A stretch of DNA of 39,916 nucleotides from Bacteroides sp. (GCA_014801815.1 JAAVDM010000011.1:5643-45558); one strand, 5' to 3'. Shown: positions 25,973 to 35,313, counted from the first letter of the stretch. Notes: a model not told the origin generated them from the sequence alone. Numbers and translations: made by a program.

Positions 25973-27652
25973 TCACGGTTTAGGTATAGCCATAATTCGA
26001 GCCTCAAAATCATTATTTTCAACCAAAGATTTAGACTTTAGCTTGGTCTTGTAGACATAGACTGTCTTTGGTGAGAGATTGAGATATTTGGCTACTTCGG
26101 TCGGGTCTGAGATGCCGAGCCGTAGCAAAGCGAATATTCTGATGTCCATAGGCAGTTCCTGATTTTCGTTCAGTTCTATCCAGTCTTCTTCTTTGAAGAG
26201 ACAGTTGAATTCCTCTATGAAATTAGGAAACAGTTGTAGGAAAGCATTGTCAAACGATCGGAAGATACGTTGTCGTTCCTCCTTTATACCCATCTGAAAC
26301 GGAAGAAATTTCAGTTCGTCATATTTCTTTTCTTTAAGTTGCTTCATAGCATTCTTACACCTCTCCTCGACCTGATTCACAAAAACCGTGTTCACATAGA
26401 GTGACTGAGTGATGTAGCGGTCTTTTATTTCCGAGACTTCTTTCAGTTGTGATATTGTGTTCTGCAACTCCTGATTTATAGTTTCGACCTCAAGCTGTGT
26501 TCTGGCTAAAGAGTCTGACTTTTCCTGAATTTCCTTATTTACTGCTTCAATGAGACGATTACGATGACGTACTTTGATAAAAAGCACCAATATGGCACCC
26601 GAGAGGAACAGAAAACCTATAACTACTGCGACAAGCATCCATAACTGGTTACTGCGCCAGTTGAACCGTGCGGAGTCTATGAGCTGCATGGTACGGCTAA
26701 GTTGATCACGTCTCAAATGGGAATTATAGAACGAGGCATCATCAAAAGCTCTGTGTACAAGCCAATGCGCACGATGCAAATCATTATCCTCATACATCAG
26801 TTCGGCCAGCATTTTGGCAGCTGTTGTCTCATGTATGTTACCTCTCAGATCATGTATAGCTGACTGAGCAAGATGAAATTTAGCTGCATTGCGGTTGCCA
26901 TCGGCAAGATAAGCATGTCCTAACAGAGAGTGTTGTATAGCCTGTTCATGATCATCAAGCCGGAAGCACTGTAGAAGTTTCAGTCTTTCAGTTATCTGCT
27001 CTTTGGGAGAGGGATTCTCCATAAGGTCTATATTGTTCTGTTGCCATAGATATGAATTTGTATCAGCTACGGAAGCAAGCTGCCTGGCTGCTTCAAGACG
27101 TTTATTTCGATAAATAGAACCTAATTGTGTATCTGCGCCGCCGACGTACGATTCAAGGTTCTGATAGAACGTCGCAGACGAACGCAGATAATCCGTCAAC
27201 ACTTCATGAGGCAATTGCGAAACATCAATGAGTCTGTTCATATCAGCAGCTTCCTTGAAATATCCGTTTGATGAAAAACACTTCATAAGTGCGAAATTAG
27301 CAAGAGCCAATTTCGGTTCTTCATTCAGTTTTTGCGCATGTTCCCTCATTCGGGAGGCATAACTGTAAGCTGAATCCGACTGATAGTAGATATATTCATC
27401 AAACAGCTCCTTAGCTAACCTGAACGAGGAAGCAGCCGAATTATTCTCGAAATAGGCTTTTCTGAGTGAGTTTAGTCTTTGCTCTTTAGTCAACGAATAG
27501 GTAGATGAAGCATTGATTTCATCGATCAGAACTTTAAGGGTAGAGTCAAGCCTGACATCCGCATAAGCGTATGAAACGACACATACTATGATTGACATGA
27601 AAATCTCTCTCCATGTCTTATATAACAGACTGCTATTTTTAAATGTATTCAT
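25973..27652 (-). CDS. SusR-like membrane regulator (DUF6377 type)
   Basis: A 559-residue regulator that senses sugar in the periplasm and activates the adjacent locus. The N-terminus has a signal/anchor segment, then a TPR-like helical sensor region to about residue 330. A transmembrane helix follows (WMLVAVVIGFLFLSGAILVL), then a coiled coil rich in Glu/Gln. The C-terminal helix-turn-helix, about residues 501-545, contains MDIRIFALLRLG, EVAKYLNLSPKTVYVYK and KLKSKSL. This is the layout of SusR, which activates the starch locus of Bacteroides. With GH97 and Sus genes downstream, an alpha-glucan ligand such as maltose is likely (inference). The start at 27652 is chosen; Met19 is an alternative. 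Confidence 0.88.
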   Translation of the reverse strand: MNTFKNSSLLYKTWREIFMSIIVCVVSYAYADVRLDSTLKVLIDEINASSTYSLTKEQRLNSLRKAYFENNSAASSFRLAKELFDEYIYYQSDSAYSYASRMREHAQKLNEEPKLALANFALMKCFSSNGYFKEAADMNRLIDVSQLPHEVLTDYLRSSATFYQNLESYVGGADTQLGSIYRNKRLEAARQLASVADTNSYLWQQNNIDLMENPSPKEQITERLKLLQCFRLDDHEQAIQHSLLGHAYLADGNRNAAKFHLAQSAIHDLRGNIHETTAAKMLAELMYEDNDLHRAHWLVHRAFDDASFYNSHLRRDQLSRTMQLIDSARFNWRSNQLWMLVAVVIGFLFLSGAILVLFIKVRHRNRLIEAVNKEIQEKSDSLARTQLEVETINQELQNTISQLKEVSEIKDRYITQSLYVNTVFVNQVEERCKNAMKQLKEKKYDELKFLPFQMGIKEERQRIFRSFDNAFLQLFPNFIEEFNCLFKEEDWIELNENQELPMDIRIFALLRLGISDPTEVAKYLNLSPKTVYVYKTKLKSKSLVENNDFEARIMAIPKP

Positions 27653-27698
27653 CAGGTAGTTTCCGACATACGGTCACATAACTTATGTCAGTACCTAA

Positions 27699-27730
27699 CA
27701 AAGGTACACATTTGTTTCCGGATATACAAA
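27699..27730 (-). promoter_or_regulatory. Promoter of the SusR-like gene
   Basis: TTTG (27730-27727), 20 bp, TACCTTTG (27706-27699) on the minus strand, a perfect consensus. It lies in the 313-bp divergent region 27653-27965. Confidence 0.7.
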
Positions 27731-27862
27731 TACGGCAACGTTTTGACTCAGTTACAAACACATAGCATCTTTCCTTAAATCTTACCGATAATTCGGTCGC
27801 AAGAATAGCGTTAGGTCTTAGAATTTAGCAGTTATCTTTAGCTGATATATTTTTTCAATAAT

Positions 27863-27894
27863 ATTGTATTTTATTTGAATTAGTATTACCTTTG
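27863..27894 (+). promoter_or_regulatory. Promoter of the Omp28-like pair
   Basis: ATTG (27863-27866), 20 bp, TACCTTTG (27887-27894) on the plus strand. The -7 box equals that of the divergent regulator gene. The predicted leader is about 65 nt. Confidence 0.65.
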
Positions 27895-27965
27895 CTTATT
27901 GATAAGCATTTTTAAATTCTTTATCAGAAAAGTTTTTCTATTTCTAACTATTTAACAAATTGAGT

Positions 27966-29918
27966 ATGAAACACTCGTTACCAAATTTCCCAAGTAAAGG
28001 TACGTTAGGAGCCTTAGTGCTCTTGCTCATGTCCTTCTCCGTAGCAGCCGATACAATGTATGTAAGTCATGGTGTAAAAACTAACGATCCGATATATCCC
28101 TATACCGGCTTCTCGACTAATGAAGATGTACCGGGACTTTCAATTGCAGTAAAACTCACCAATGATATGCTGGCACCTTACGCAGGTGCCAGTATCACTG
28201 CACTGCATATAGGCTGGGCAGGTATATATCAGCAATCCACCCCTACAGCGACTGCATTTCTGCGTTCCGGACTCAATGGGGAGAATATTACCACAGCAGA
28301 AGTTGAACTGAACAGTGCTTCGGGTTGGAACTCGGTTATATTTACAGAGCCTTATATCATTCAGGAGAATGATGAACTCTTTATGGGTTATGTGGTCGAC
28401 TCTCAGAAAGGAGTATACGGGCCATGTACCTTGACATGGGGTTCGTTCGAACCTGAAACTCATTTCATAGCAAATCCTGAAATAGTTGATGAAGAAGGGA
28501 ATATGGAATGGATTGATCTCAGCACACCCGGTCTGATGGAGATGCAATGTCCTATCATGCTTGTAGCCGAGGTAGAAGTAGGCGGAGGCGAATATCAAAA
28601 CAAAATACTGCTTACAAAAGCTGTGACACCTTCAATGCTCTTGGCTAACACACCGACAGGTGCAGACGTACAGCTTCTCAATACCGGCTCAAACGATGTA
28701 GAGTCAGTCACCGTTAGCTGTAGTCAGGAAGGACAGGATACATGGTCATACGTAGTCAACCTCTCGTCTCCTATAGCCGTTGGTTCTTCCGGTATTCTGA
28801 GTGTTCCGGTATACGCAGGCGGTAAAGGTGAAACAACACTCTCAATTTCAGAGGTTAACGGTAATACTAATGGTGAAGAGGCTTCATTTAAGTTCTCACC
28901 CGTAGTTATTCCGCAGGAAGTCGCTGAACGTTATACTCGTCGTCCGCTCATGGAGTATTTTGCTTCCGAATCGGAATATCGTTCAGCCGAATACGATGAC
29001 AATATTGTCACACCGATATTTGAAGGATATTCCGACCGTATAAGCCGTATAAACTGGCACACTACCGACCAGTACCAGCTCGGTCTGGCTGATGACCGTG
29101 ACGAAGCACTCAGCCTTGCGATTGAAATTGCTAAAAATGATTCCTCTCAGGTCTATATGCCGACTGTAATGGTAGACCGTGACATGAATCTCGGTATAGA
29201 GCCACGCTTCTGTCTTACTGCTCTACCTACACCCATGCTTGGTATAATCTATTCTCCCTTTGCGGAAAGTAGCTATGAATATGCCCTGGCACAGCCCACT
29301 TTCGCGGCTCTGAACATAGAGGCTCAGCTTGAAGGCGATGTCGTAACACTGAATATTGAGGGAGATGCCGATACTTCAGTACTGCCTGAAGGAGAGAACC
29401 TAATGCTTACTGTAGTACTCGTTGAAGACGGTATCGAGTCTGACAGTCAAGAATTCCCCGGTGGCACCGGTGAAGGGTCCAATCCCGGCCATACTGTACA
29501 TAACTGCCTTGTACGTCAGCTTCTGACAGATATATGGGGGGATGTTATCAGCTTCACCGACGGCAAATTCTCAGCTTCCTATACCACAGAGCTGGATTAT
29601 GACAACGTAGCGGCCAACATGCGTGCCGTAGCCTTCATCAACCGTCCCAAAGAGAACGGTATGTGGGAACGTTCGGTAATCAACAGTGCCGAGTGCTCAC
29701 TTGCTGACAGCGGTGTACGTAGCGCTTTTGCCGACACTGCCTATCTGCGTCCTACAATCGAAGGCAACTCAATCATCTGTCCTGCCTGGGCCAGTATGCA
29801 GGTTTATACTTCAGCCGGTATTTCTGTTCCTGCCTACGGACTGCAGGCAGGTATATACCTTGTGAAAGTCACCGGAGTTGACGGTGTATCAGCAACGTTC
29901 AAAATGTTCGTAAAATGA
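27966..29918 (+). CDS. Type IX secreted Omp28-like protein lacking the CxxC motif
   Basis: A 650-residue secreted protein with a signal peptide (LGALVLLLMSFSVAADT), beta-rich modules, a central region aligned to Omp28-related thioredoxin-like domains, and a C-terminal type IX sorting tail (SMQVYTSAGISV, GLQAGIYLVKVTGVDG, KMFVK). In the Omp28 region the paralogue encoded downstream reads FTSMHCVNCP; this protein reads FASESEYRSA, so both cysteines are replaced (Glu337, Ser340). A redox role is therefore unlikely and a binding or structural role more plausible. ATG at 27966 is chosen over the in-frame TTG at 27960. The 3' end overlaps the next gene by 4 bp (ATGA). Confidence 0.8.
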   Translation: MKHSLPNFPSKGTLGALVLLLMSFSVAADTMYVSHGVKTNDPIYPYTGFSTNEDVPGLSIAVKLTNDMLAPYAGASITALHIGWAGIYQQSTPTATAFLRSGLNGENITTAEVELNSASGWNSVIFTEPYIIQENDELFMGYVVDSQKGVYGPCTLTWGSFEPETHFIANPEIVDEEGNMEWIDLSTPGLMEMQCPIMLVAEVEVGGGEYQNKILLTKAVTPSMLLANTPTGADVQLLNTGSNDVESVTVSCSQEGQDTWSYVVNLSSPIAVGSSGILSVPVYAGGKGETTLSISEVNGNTNGEEASFKFSPVVIPQEVAERYTRRPLMEYFASESEYRSAEYDDNIVTPIFEGYSDRISRINWHTTDQYQLGLADDRDEALSLAIEIAKNDSSQVYMPTVMVDRDMNLGIEPRFCLTALPTPMLGIIYSPFAESSYEYALAQPTFAALNIEAQLEGDVVTLNIEGDADTSVLPEGENLMLTVVLVEDGIESDSQEFPGGTGEGSNPGHTVHNCLVRQLLTDIWGDVISFTDGKFSASYTTELDYDNVAANMRAVAFINRPKENGMWERSVINSAECSLADSGVRSAFADTAYLRPTIEGNSIICPAWASMQVYTSAGISVPAYGLQAGIYLVKVTGVDGVSATFKMFVK

Positions 29919-31849
29919 ACATCAATATGATTAAGAACCTGTGCGGCTTTGCCACACAGGTTCTCCTTCTCGCTGTCGGCACATTTTCAGTGAGTATGCA
30001 AGCCGAAGCAGAAGCTTATTTCGGATTTGCGCCTTTCGATTCTCCGACTGATGCCACTACTGCACAGGGTTCGGGCAAAAACGGATATGCCGAAGCAGCC
30101 ATTACTCTTGACCCGACCGCCAATGCCGTTGTGGAGGCTCTAAAAGGTAAGAAGATTCTCGGTGTACGCTGTTTCATTCGTGCCGACTATCCTCAGAAAA
30201 AGAAACGTACCTCGTCAGTCAACATACGTTTAGGTTCATTGGATAACGAGCCGATTAAAAATTACGCCGACTTTTTCGAAGGCTGGAACGTCATAATGCT
30301 CGACGAACCGATCGAAATCGGTGATGAACCTGTTTACATCGGTCCCATGGTCTACGAAACGAGCGGCAATCCTTATCCTTTTGTAGCTGCTTCAGGAGGT
30401 GCGTTACCGGGTGGATACAGTATCTCGCTTAATAAAGAACCTTGGCAGACTCTTACACAACGTGGCAATCTGCTTATGCAGGTAATTCTCGATGCAGAAC
30501 CGGAGGAACTACCTCTCGCAGCTCAGGCAGCTCCTTATAAAGTGCCGTCGGTAGTAAGTCCTGACAATACTTTTCTATGTGACGTCTCCATTCACAATTT
30601 CTCGGCTACACCTATCGAAAGCGCGGAAATAACTACTACTGCCGATAACGGCGAAACTGAATCCAAATCGACTTTCCGCTTTGATCCCCCTGTGGCACCT
30701 TTCGACTCACGTACTTTCGAGGCATCTCTATCTACCGGTACAGTCGAAGACCCGGCAGTTAATTACGCTCTGAGTGTGACGGCACTTAACTCTGAGACAA
30801 CCGAACTCCGGCCTGCCACACCGTTTACGCTTCATGTGACTTCAAATGCATTCCTGCGTATTCCGCTTGTTGAAGAGTTCACAAGTATGCACTGTGTCAA
30901 CTGTCCTTTTATGGCCTATTTCCTTGACATAGCACTTGAAGAGTTTGAGAATCCATATATCTACATAACACGTCACACAGGTTTTGTTAATGACCTTTTC
31001 ACTCTCCCGTCTGAAAAGGAATTACTTTACCTTTTCGGTGATAACGGTACCTATAACCCGGCTATAATGTATGACCGTATGGTACGCTCCGAGAGCGACC
31101 TATCACCTGTCTACGGAGCAGATCCCAATCCAAATCCGCTCGGATATTCAGCAGCTCTCGAAGAAGCCTCCGAACGTCCAGCATACGCCAAGATACTGGT
31201 GGATTCGGAAATTACGGATGATCAGGCCGGATGTGTGGTACATGGCCGAATTGCCGATGGCATTTCGACTGAAGGACTGTATATCTGTGCTTCTCTCATA
31301 GAAAACGGTATCCCGGCGGAGGCTCCTTATATCCAAAGTGGTATATATGATGCTCCCGAGGACGCTCCCGAGGATCTTGTGGAACGTTTCCGGCACAACG
31401 GTATCGTAAGAATTGAGTTTAATAAAGATGCCCTCGGAGACCCTCTGAAGGTAGATCCGGTAACACGTGAATTCCGTGTCGATTTCGGTAGCTTCCCGGT
31501 AAAGCCGGAATGGAAGACCGATAACTGTGAGGCAGTTGCTTTCATATGTCGTGTCAATAAGGAGGATCTGCGTGACAATTATGTACTTAATGCCGGAGGT
31601 ACTCGCTGGAATAAAGTGGTGGATAGCGGCTCCGGAATTGATTATACAAAAGTTACTCCCGAGCCAATACGTGTCTATGCCGATTCAAATCATAGAATTA
31701 AAGTAGAGGGTGAATACAACGCCATTGAAGTTTATTCACTTGATGGACGACGTATAGCTTCCAATTCTGTTCTCAATCCCGGTATCTACGTTGTAGATGT
31801 CATTCTTCCGGGTGGCAATCGCAAAGTCAGCAAGATTGCCATCAGATAA
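29915..31849 (+). CDS. Type IX secreted Omp28-related thioredoxin-like protein
   Basis: A 644-residue secreted protein. A signal peptide (LLLAVGTFSVSMQAEA) is followed by beta-rich N-terminal modules. A thioredoxin-like Omp28 domain begins at about residue 315 with PLVEEFTSMHCVNCPF; Cys327 and Cys330 form the CxxC. The C-terminal sorting tail contains YNAIEVYSLDGRRIASN, LNPGIYVVDVI and a basic end. It is probably exported by the type IX system and attached at or released from the cell surface. Together with the overlapping upstream paralogue it forms a two-gene transcript divergent from the SusR-like regulator. The pair may be a surface complex; substrate unknown. Confidence 0.82.
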   Translation: MNINMIKNLCGFATQVLLLAVGTFSVSMQAEAEAYFGFAPFDSPTDATTAQGSGKNGYAEAAITLDPTANAVVEALKGKKILGVRCFIRADYPQKKKRTSSVNIRLGSLDNEPIKNYADFFEGWNVIMLDEPIEIGDEPVYIGPMVYETSGNPYPFVAASGGALPGGYSISLNKEPWQTLTQRGNLLMQVILDAEPEELPLAAQAAPYKVPSVVSPDNTFLCDVSIHNFSATPIESAEITTTADNGETESKSTFRFDPPVAPFDSRTFEASLSTGTVEDPAVNYALSVTALNSETTELRPATPFTLHVTSNAFLRIPLVEEFTSMHCVNCPFMAYFLDIALEEFENPYIYITRHTGFVNDLFTLPSEKELLYLFGDNGTYNPAIMYDRMVRSESDLSPVYGADPNPNPLGYSAALEEASERPAYAKILVDSEITDDQAGCVVHGRIADGISTEGLYICASLIENGIPAEAPYIQSGIYDAPEDAPEDLVERFRHNGIVRIEFNKDALGDPLKVDPVTREFRVDFGSFPVKPEWKTDNCEAVAFICRVNKEDLRDNYVLNAGGTRWNKVVDSGSGIDYTKVTPEPIRVYADSNHRIKVEGEYNAIEVYSLDGRRIASNSVLNPGIYVVDVILPGGNRKVSKIAIR

Positions 31850-31880
31850 AACAGAAAAGACGATTTCTTTTATAAATTGG

Positions 31881-31918
31881 GGACGGCAGGGAGGCGATTT
31901 ATCGTCTCCCTGCCGTCC
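31881..31918 (+). terminator. Terminator of the Omp28-like pair
   Basis: Arms 31881-31898 and 31901-31918 (GGACGGCAGGGAG/CTCCCTGCCGTCC plus CGAT/ATCG, one G-T) are followed by TTTC. It lies about 30 bp after the stop. The core CGATTTATCG recurs in the next hairpin. Confidence 0.75.
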
Positions 31919-31940
31919 TTTCATCAATATATTTCTGAGA

Positions 31941-31956
31941 ACACGATAAATCGTGT
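31941..31956. repeat. Palindromic ACACGATAAATCGTGT element
   Basis: ACACGA/TCGTGT arms flank TAAA. Read on the minus strand it is GGGACACGATTTATCGTGT, sharing the CGATTTATCG core with the terminator 40 bp away. This looks like a repetitive extragenic palindrome; copy number cannot be judged from one window. Confidence 0.45.
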
Positions 31957-32003
31957 CCCTATTGGGCAAAACAATCGTAAAGTAACCACGTTTCTTAGAA
32001 TTG

Positions 32004-32807
32004 TCAGCGGGTTATACCGCGATCAAGCAGACGATGTTTCACCAACATACGTAAAGGGGTGGGAGTGAGGCCCACAGCGACGATAGAGATACGGTTCAGC
32101 AGGCCGTTGATGTATTGGCGACGTCCGGCAAAAAGACGGCGCAGGGCTTTGCGGGTGAAGGCTTCGGGAGTATCAAGAGCGCCGATACGCACGGCAAGAC
32201 GCTGAAGTTTCGGAGGCAGACCGAACAAGTCAGTGGCTATACCTCCGGGACAAGCCACACACACCGAAATACCATAGTCGCGCATTTCATAATGGAGCGA
32301 GCGTGTCAGCACACGTATATAGGCTTTGGTGGCAGCATACATAGAAAGACCGGGCATAGGCATCCAGCAGGACATAGACGACATATTCAGAAGCCAGCCG
32401 CGACAGCCGCGTTGACGCCAGCGTAAGGTCATCAGACGGCTGAGGTCAGTGACGGCGCGTACATGCAGGTCAATAAAACAGTCGGTACGTCCCGGAGTCA
32501 TCTCGGTTAAGGGTTGGAATGAGAATATACCGGCATTATTAATCATTATATCCGCATCAGGAGCATTAGCCTCAAGATATTGCTCTACCTGTGTCGCAAC
32601 ATCGGGCAGTGTAAGGTCAAGGCAGAAAGACCGAGCAGTAACCCCGTACCTGTCAGACAAATTATCGGCAGCACTTTGCAAAGCATCAGCTTCATTACTG
32701 ATCATCACCAGATTGCAGCCACGCTCGGCCAAACGGTGACAGAACTGCAGACCTATACCACTGCTGGCTCCGGTAACAACAGCCGTATGACCGTGAAGAT
32801 CAGCCAT
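32004..32807 (-). CDS. Short-chain dehydrogenase, candidate 3-hydroxysteroid dehydrogenase
   Basis: A classical SDR with the NAD(P) motif TGASSGIG, NNAG in IMINNAGIF, catalytic Ser in MSSMS and YAATK for the Tyr-Lys pair. The C-terminal 50 residues are basic and hydrophobic and could touch the membrane. About 267 residues. The start at 32807 (MADLHGHTAVVTG) fits the family; an alternative start at 32819 overlaps the upstream stop by 8 bp. By itself the substrate is unreadable. Placed after a flavin reductase and a steroid 5-alpha-reductase, it fits a 3-beta-hydroxysteroid dehydrogenase acting on a 3-oxo bile acid or other steroid (inference). Confidence 0.85.
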   Translation of the reverse strand: MADLHGHTAVVTGASSGIGLQFCHRLAERGCNLVMISNEADALQSAADNLSDRYGVTARSFCLDLTLPDVATQVEQYLEANAPDADIMINNAGIFSFQPLTEMTPGRTDCFIDLHVRAVTDLSRLMTLRWRQRGCRGWLLNMSSMSCWMPMPGLSMYAATKAYIRVLTRSLHYEMRDYGISVCVACPGGIATDLFGLPPKLQRLAVRIGALDTPEAFTRKALRRLFAGRRQYINGLLNRISIVAVGLTPTPLRMLVKHRLLDRGITR

Positions 32808-32811
32808 ATTT

Positions 32812-34041
32812 TTAGCCATGACGTGCCGAAGATCTGATACGTTCAATCTCCCTGCGTATTCCGGGAGTCATTTCAGAGTCATCTATGTTGTGATGACACA
32901 CCATATCCTTGGAGTACATACGGGCGATACAGTAATTGATATGCTCACAACCGCTGCGGTGACACGGTTCCTGCTGCATACGGCGCACAAAATCGGTATC
33001 ATGCACCAGAGCACGTCCTATCTGGACAAAATCAAATCCTTCGTCCATAACACGATCAGCTGTCTCGCGTCCTACAACACCACCCACATAGATTAAAGGC
33101 AGTTTCAATTCAGCCCTGAAGCGACGTGCATCTTCAAGAAAATAAAGTTCTCTGAAAGGCTCGGTCTTTATCATCATCTTGCCGCACATACGCACACCGT
33201 ATTTCAGCCAAAGCTGCTTCATATAGTGAGTCATGGAATGTATAGGCATCTCACCGCGCATCACATACATCGGAGCCTTGCTCACAAATCCCCCCGACAG
33301 TACTATGGCATGGGCACCGAGACGCTCTATCTCAAGAGCCACTTTAAGACATTCCTCAATCTCCATACCACCCTTGAAACCATCTCGCATATTAGTCTTG
33401 ACGATAACTCCCATATCGCTCCCGGCAGCCATCATAACTTCCTCCATGCACATACGGAGCAGGCGCATACGGTTGCTCAGTGAACCTCCGAAGCAATCGC
33501 GGCGACGGTTAGTATAGGGTGACAGAAACTGAGAAATAAGATAGCCGTGACCGGCGTGAACCTCAACACAATCGAAACCCGCATCTCGCGCAGTACGTAC
33601 AGCATCACCGAAGTCACGTGCTATCGAGGCCAGTTCGTCAGGCCGCAGGCCACGCACTATTGTGGGAGAATAGAGATTAAAGCCTGTTGATGCACCCACC
33701 GGAATACCGCCTGCTGTCTTAATATGTGTCATATTACCGCAGTGACCTATCTGTATGGAGGCTTTAGCCCCACGAGCATGTATGCCATCGGTGATTTCAC
33801 GTAACGGTCTTACTATATCGGGACGCAGCCACAGCTGTGTGTCAAACGACAAAGCCGAGCGGCATACACCGGCGTATGCAAGTGTGGTCATACCGACACC
33901 GCCATCGGATACAGCCCAATGATAATCGCGTAGCTGTGGGGTAGGGTTGTTGTCGCGCCCCATACCCTCGAAAGCGGCTGAGCGTATAGTACGGTTGCGC
34001 AGTGTGACAGGCCCTATACTGGCAGATGTGAAAAGTTTCAT
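32812..34041 (-). CDS. Old-yellow-enzyme-type NADH:flavin oxidoreductase
   Basis: A 409-residue FMN-dependent ene-reductase barrel. Signatures are GPVTLRNRTIRSAAFEGMG, QIGHCGNMT, the FDCVEVHAGHGYLISQFLSP motif (about residues 165-185) with NRRRDCFGGSLSNRMRLL, and IGRALVHDTDFVRRM. At the C-terminus four cysteines (CHRSGCEHINYC and a later MVCHH) resemble the iron-sulfur ligands of 2,4-dienoyl-CoA-reductase-like enzymes, but the long C-terminal NADH domain of BaiCD-type proteins is absent. In related gut Bacteroidales a flavin reductase of this kind next to a 5-alpha-reductase acts as a 5-beta-reductase on 3-oxo-delta4 steroids; the same is inferred here. It overlaps or abuts the SDR start. Confidence 0.88.
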   Translation of the reverse strand: MKLFTSASIGPVTLRNRTIRSAAFEGMGRDNNPTPQLRDYHWAVSDGGVGMTTLAYAGVCRSALSFDTQLWLRPDIVRPLREITDGIHARGAKASIQIGHCGNMTHIKTAGGIPVGASTGFNLYSPTIVRGLRPDELASIARDFGDAVRTARDAGFDCVEVHAGHGYLISQFLSPYTNRRRDCFGGSLSNRMRLLRMCMEEVMMAAGSDMGVIVKTNMRDGFKGGMEIEECLKVALEIERLGAHAIVLSGGFVSKAPMYVMRGEMPIHSMTHYMKQLWLKYGVRMCGKMMIKTEPFRELYFLEDARRFRAELKLPLIYVGGVVGRETADRVMDEGFDFVQIGRALVHDTDFVRRMQQEPCHRSGCEHINYCIARMYSKDMVCHHNIDDSEMTPGIRREIERIRSSARHG

Positions 34042-34079
34042 TTTGTTATGGTATTCACTGCGGCCTCAGTGTGCCGCAC

Positions 34080-34874
34080 TCAGTAGATGAATGGTAATAG
34101 ATAGCGCCGACGCATGGCGGTGTATTCATCGCCAAATTCGCTTTCATAACGTGCATGGAGCGAACGGGCACGCGGAGCGAGATTGGCGAAAGTCCACAGC
34201 ACGAATACTGCCGCCGGCAGTGACCATGTCAGTATGGCATAACCGGTCCATTCGATAAGTTCGCCGAAGTAGTTGGCCGAAGTTACATAGCGGAACATTC
34301 CTCCACGCGGTATATAGTGGCGCGTATCACCGGGACGGCGCAGATGACGTATGATATAATCTGAATGAAGATTGATTACATTTCCTGCCACAAAAACCAA
34401 TGTGCCCGCTATGAAACAAGGACTCAGCAGCCAGCTGTCAGGATATGTGCCGGGCGCACTGACGTAGAACAGCCAGCCTCCTATCATGTATGCATTGACA
34501 AGATTGAAGACTATTCCGCATAGTATTATAGCCAGTGGCATACGGCTACGCCCCTTGATAAGCATCGGAAAAATAAAAGAACGCTGGAAATAGTGGTACA
34601 GAAATAGACATGTCATCACCGCCGGAGCAACCTCACTACGACGCGGACTCAGCAGCCAGAGAAGCAGCATAGCGAAAAACACCGGTGCCTCCATGACAAC
34701 CCAACCCACACGGTTATTTAGAGCAGGTCCCCATTTCCTGTCATACATCATGCCGTAGCCGGCTGTGATTCTGTGCAGAGCAAAAAACACTACTACCGCA
34801 AGGGCAATCATAACACCCAAAACAGTATTGAAAACCTCAGGTGAGAAGATCGATTCCATGATTGTATCAGACAT
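34080..34874 (-). CDS. 3-oxo-5-alpha-steroid 4-dehydrogenase (SRD5A-like)
   Basis: A 264-residue, multi-pass membrane reductase of the 5-alpha-reductase family, which saturates the delta4 double bond of 3-oxo steroids with NADPH. It is strikingly like human SRD5A1/2: VVMEAPVFF (Glu equivalent to Glu57 of SRD5A2), FLYHYFQRSFIFP (Tyr91 equivalent), NLHSDYIIRHLRRPGDT, and YIPRGGMFRYVTSANYFGE followed by LIEWTGYA (Glu197 equivalent). All substrate and cofactor residues I know for the family appear present. Earlier Met codons are close together, so the start at 34874 is a fair choice. It is in an operon with a flavin reductase and an SDR (spacing 38 bp). Confidence 0.93.
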   Translation of the reverse strand: MSDTIMESIFSPEVFNTVLGVMIALAVVVFFALHRITAGYGMMYDRKWGPALNNRVGWVVMEAPVFFAMLLLWLLSPRRSEVAPAVMTCLFLYHYFQRSFIFPMLIKGRSRMPLAIILCGIVFNLVNAYMIGGWLFYVSAPGTYPDSWLLSPCFIAGTLVFVAGNVINLHSDYIIRHLRRPGDTRHYIPRGGMFRYVTSANYFGELIEWTGYAILTWSLPAAVFVLWTFANLAPRARSLHARYESEFGDEYTAMRRRYLLPFIY

Positions 34875-34910
34875 TTAACAGAATACTAAAGTATCACAGC
34901 CTGTCTTGAA

Positions 34911-35300
34911 TCACAGACCGGGAATAATAAAATTGCGCAGTACGAACCAACCGGATATGAGTACAATCACAGCAATAATAGCAGCCGGTGAGTGCAGAAT
35001 GTCGTGCAGACGGCGCAGACGAAGAGGCCACAGTTCGACGACAGTGAGCAAAAGCAGATAGGGTATCATAAGCAGCAGCAAGGCATTGGCATGCCATGCT
35101 GCTCCCAGATCACCGTGCAACAAGGCGTGAAGCAACCGCTGACTGCCGCACCCCGGGCACTGCAGTCCCGTGAGGCTGTGAAAGAAACAGCGCGGCATAA
35201 ACGGCGTTTTCATAGGGTCGGCAATATAATACACCGTTCCGGCCACTATCACCGCAATGATAACGACAACCGTACGCATACGGGCACTGACAAAGGTCAT
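34911..35300 (-). CDS. DUF2752 membrane protein
   Basis: A 129-residue membrane protein with about three hydrophobic helices. The family signature GLQCPGCGSQRLLHALLHGD is intact, with two cysteines in CPGC. Function is unknown. In Bacteroidetes this family is often found beside CD225/dispanin-type proteins, as here: the PurN-like/CD225 fusion gene ends 13 bp upstream. The steroid reductase gene begins 36 bp downstream, so all five genes are probably one transcript. Confidence 0.88.
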   Translation of the reverse strand: MTFVSARMRTVVVIIAVIVAGTVYYIADPMKTPFMPRCFFHSLTGLQCPGCGSQRLLHALLHGDLGAAWHANALLLLMIPYLLLLTVVELWPLRLRRLHDILHSPAAIIAVIVLISGWFVLRNFIIPGL

Positions 35301-35313
35301 AGCAACCGCTTGC

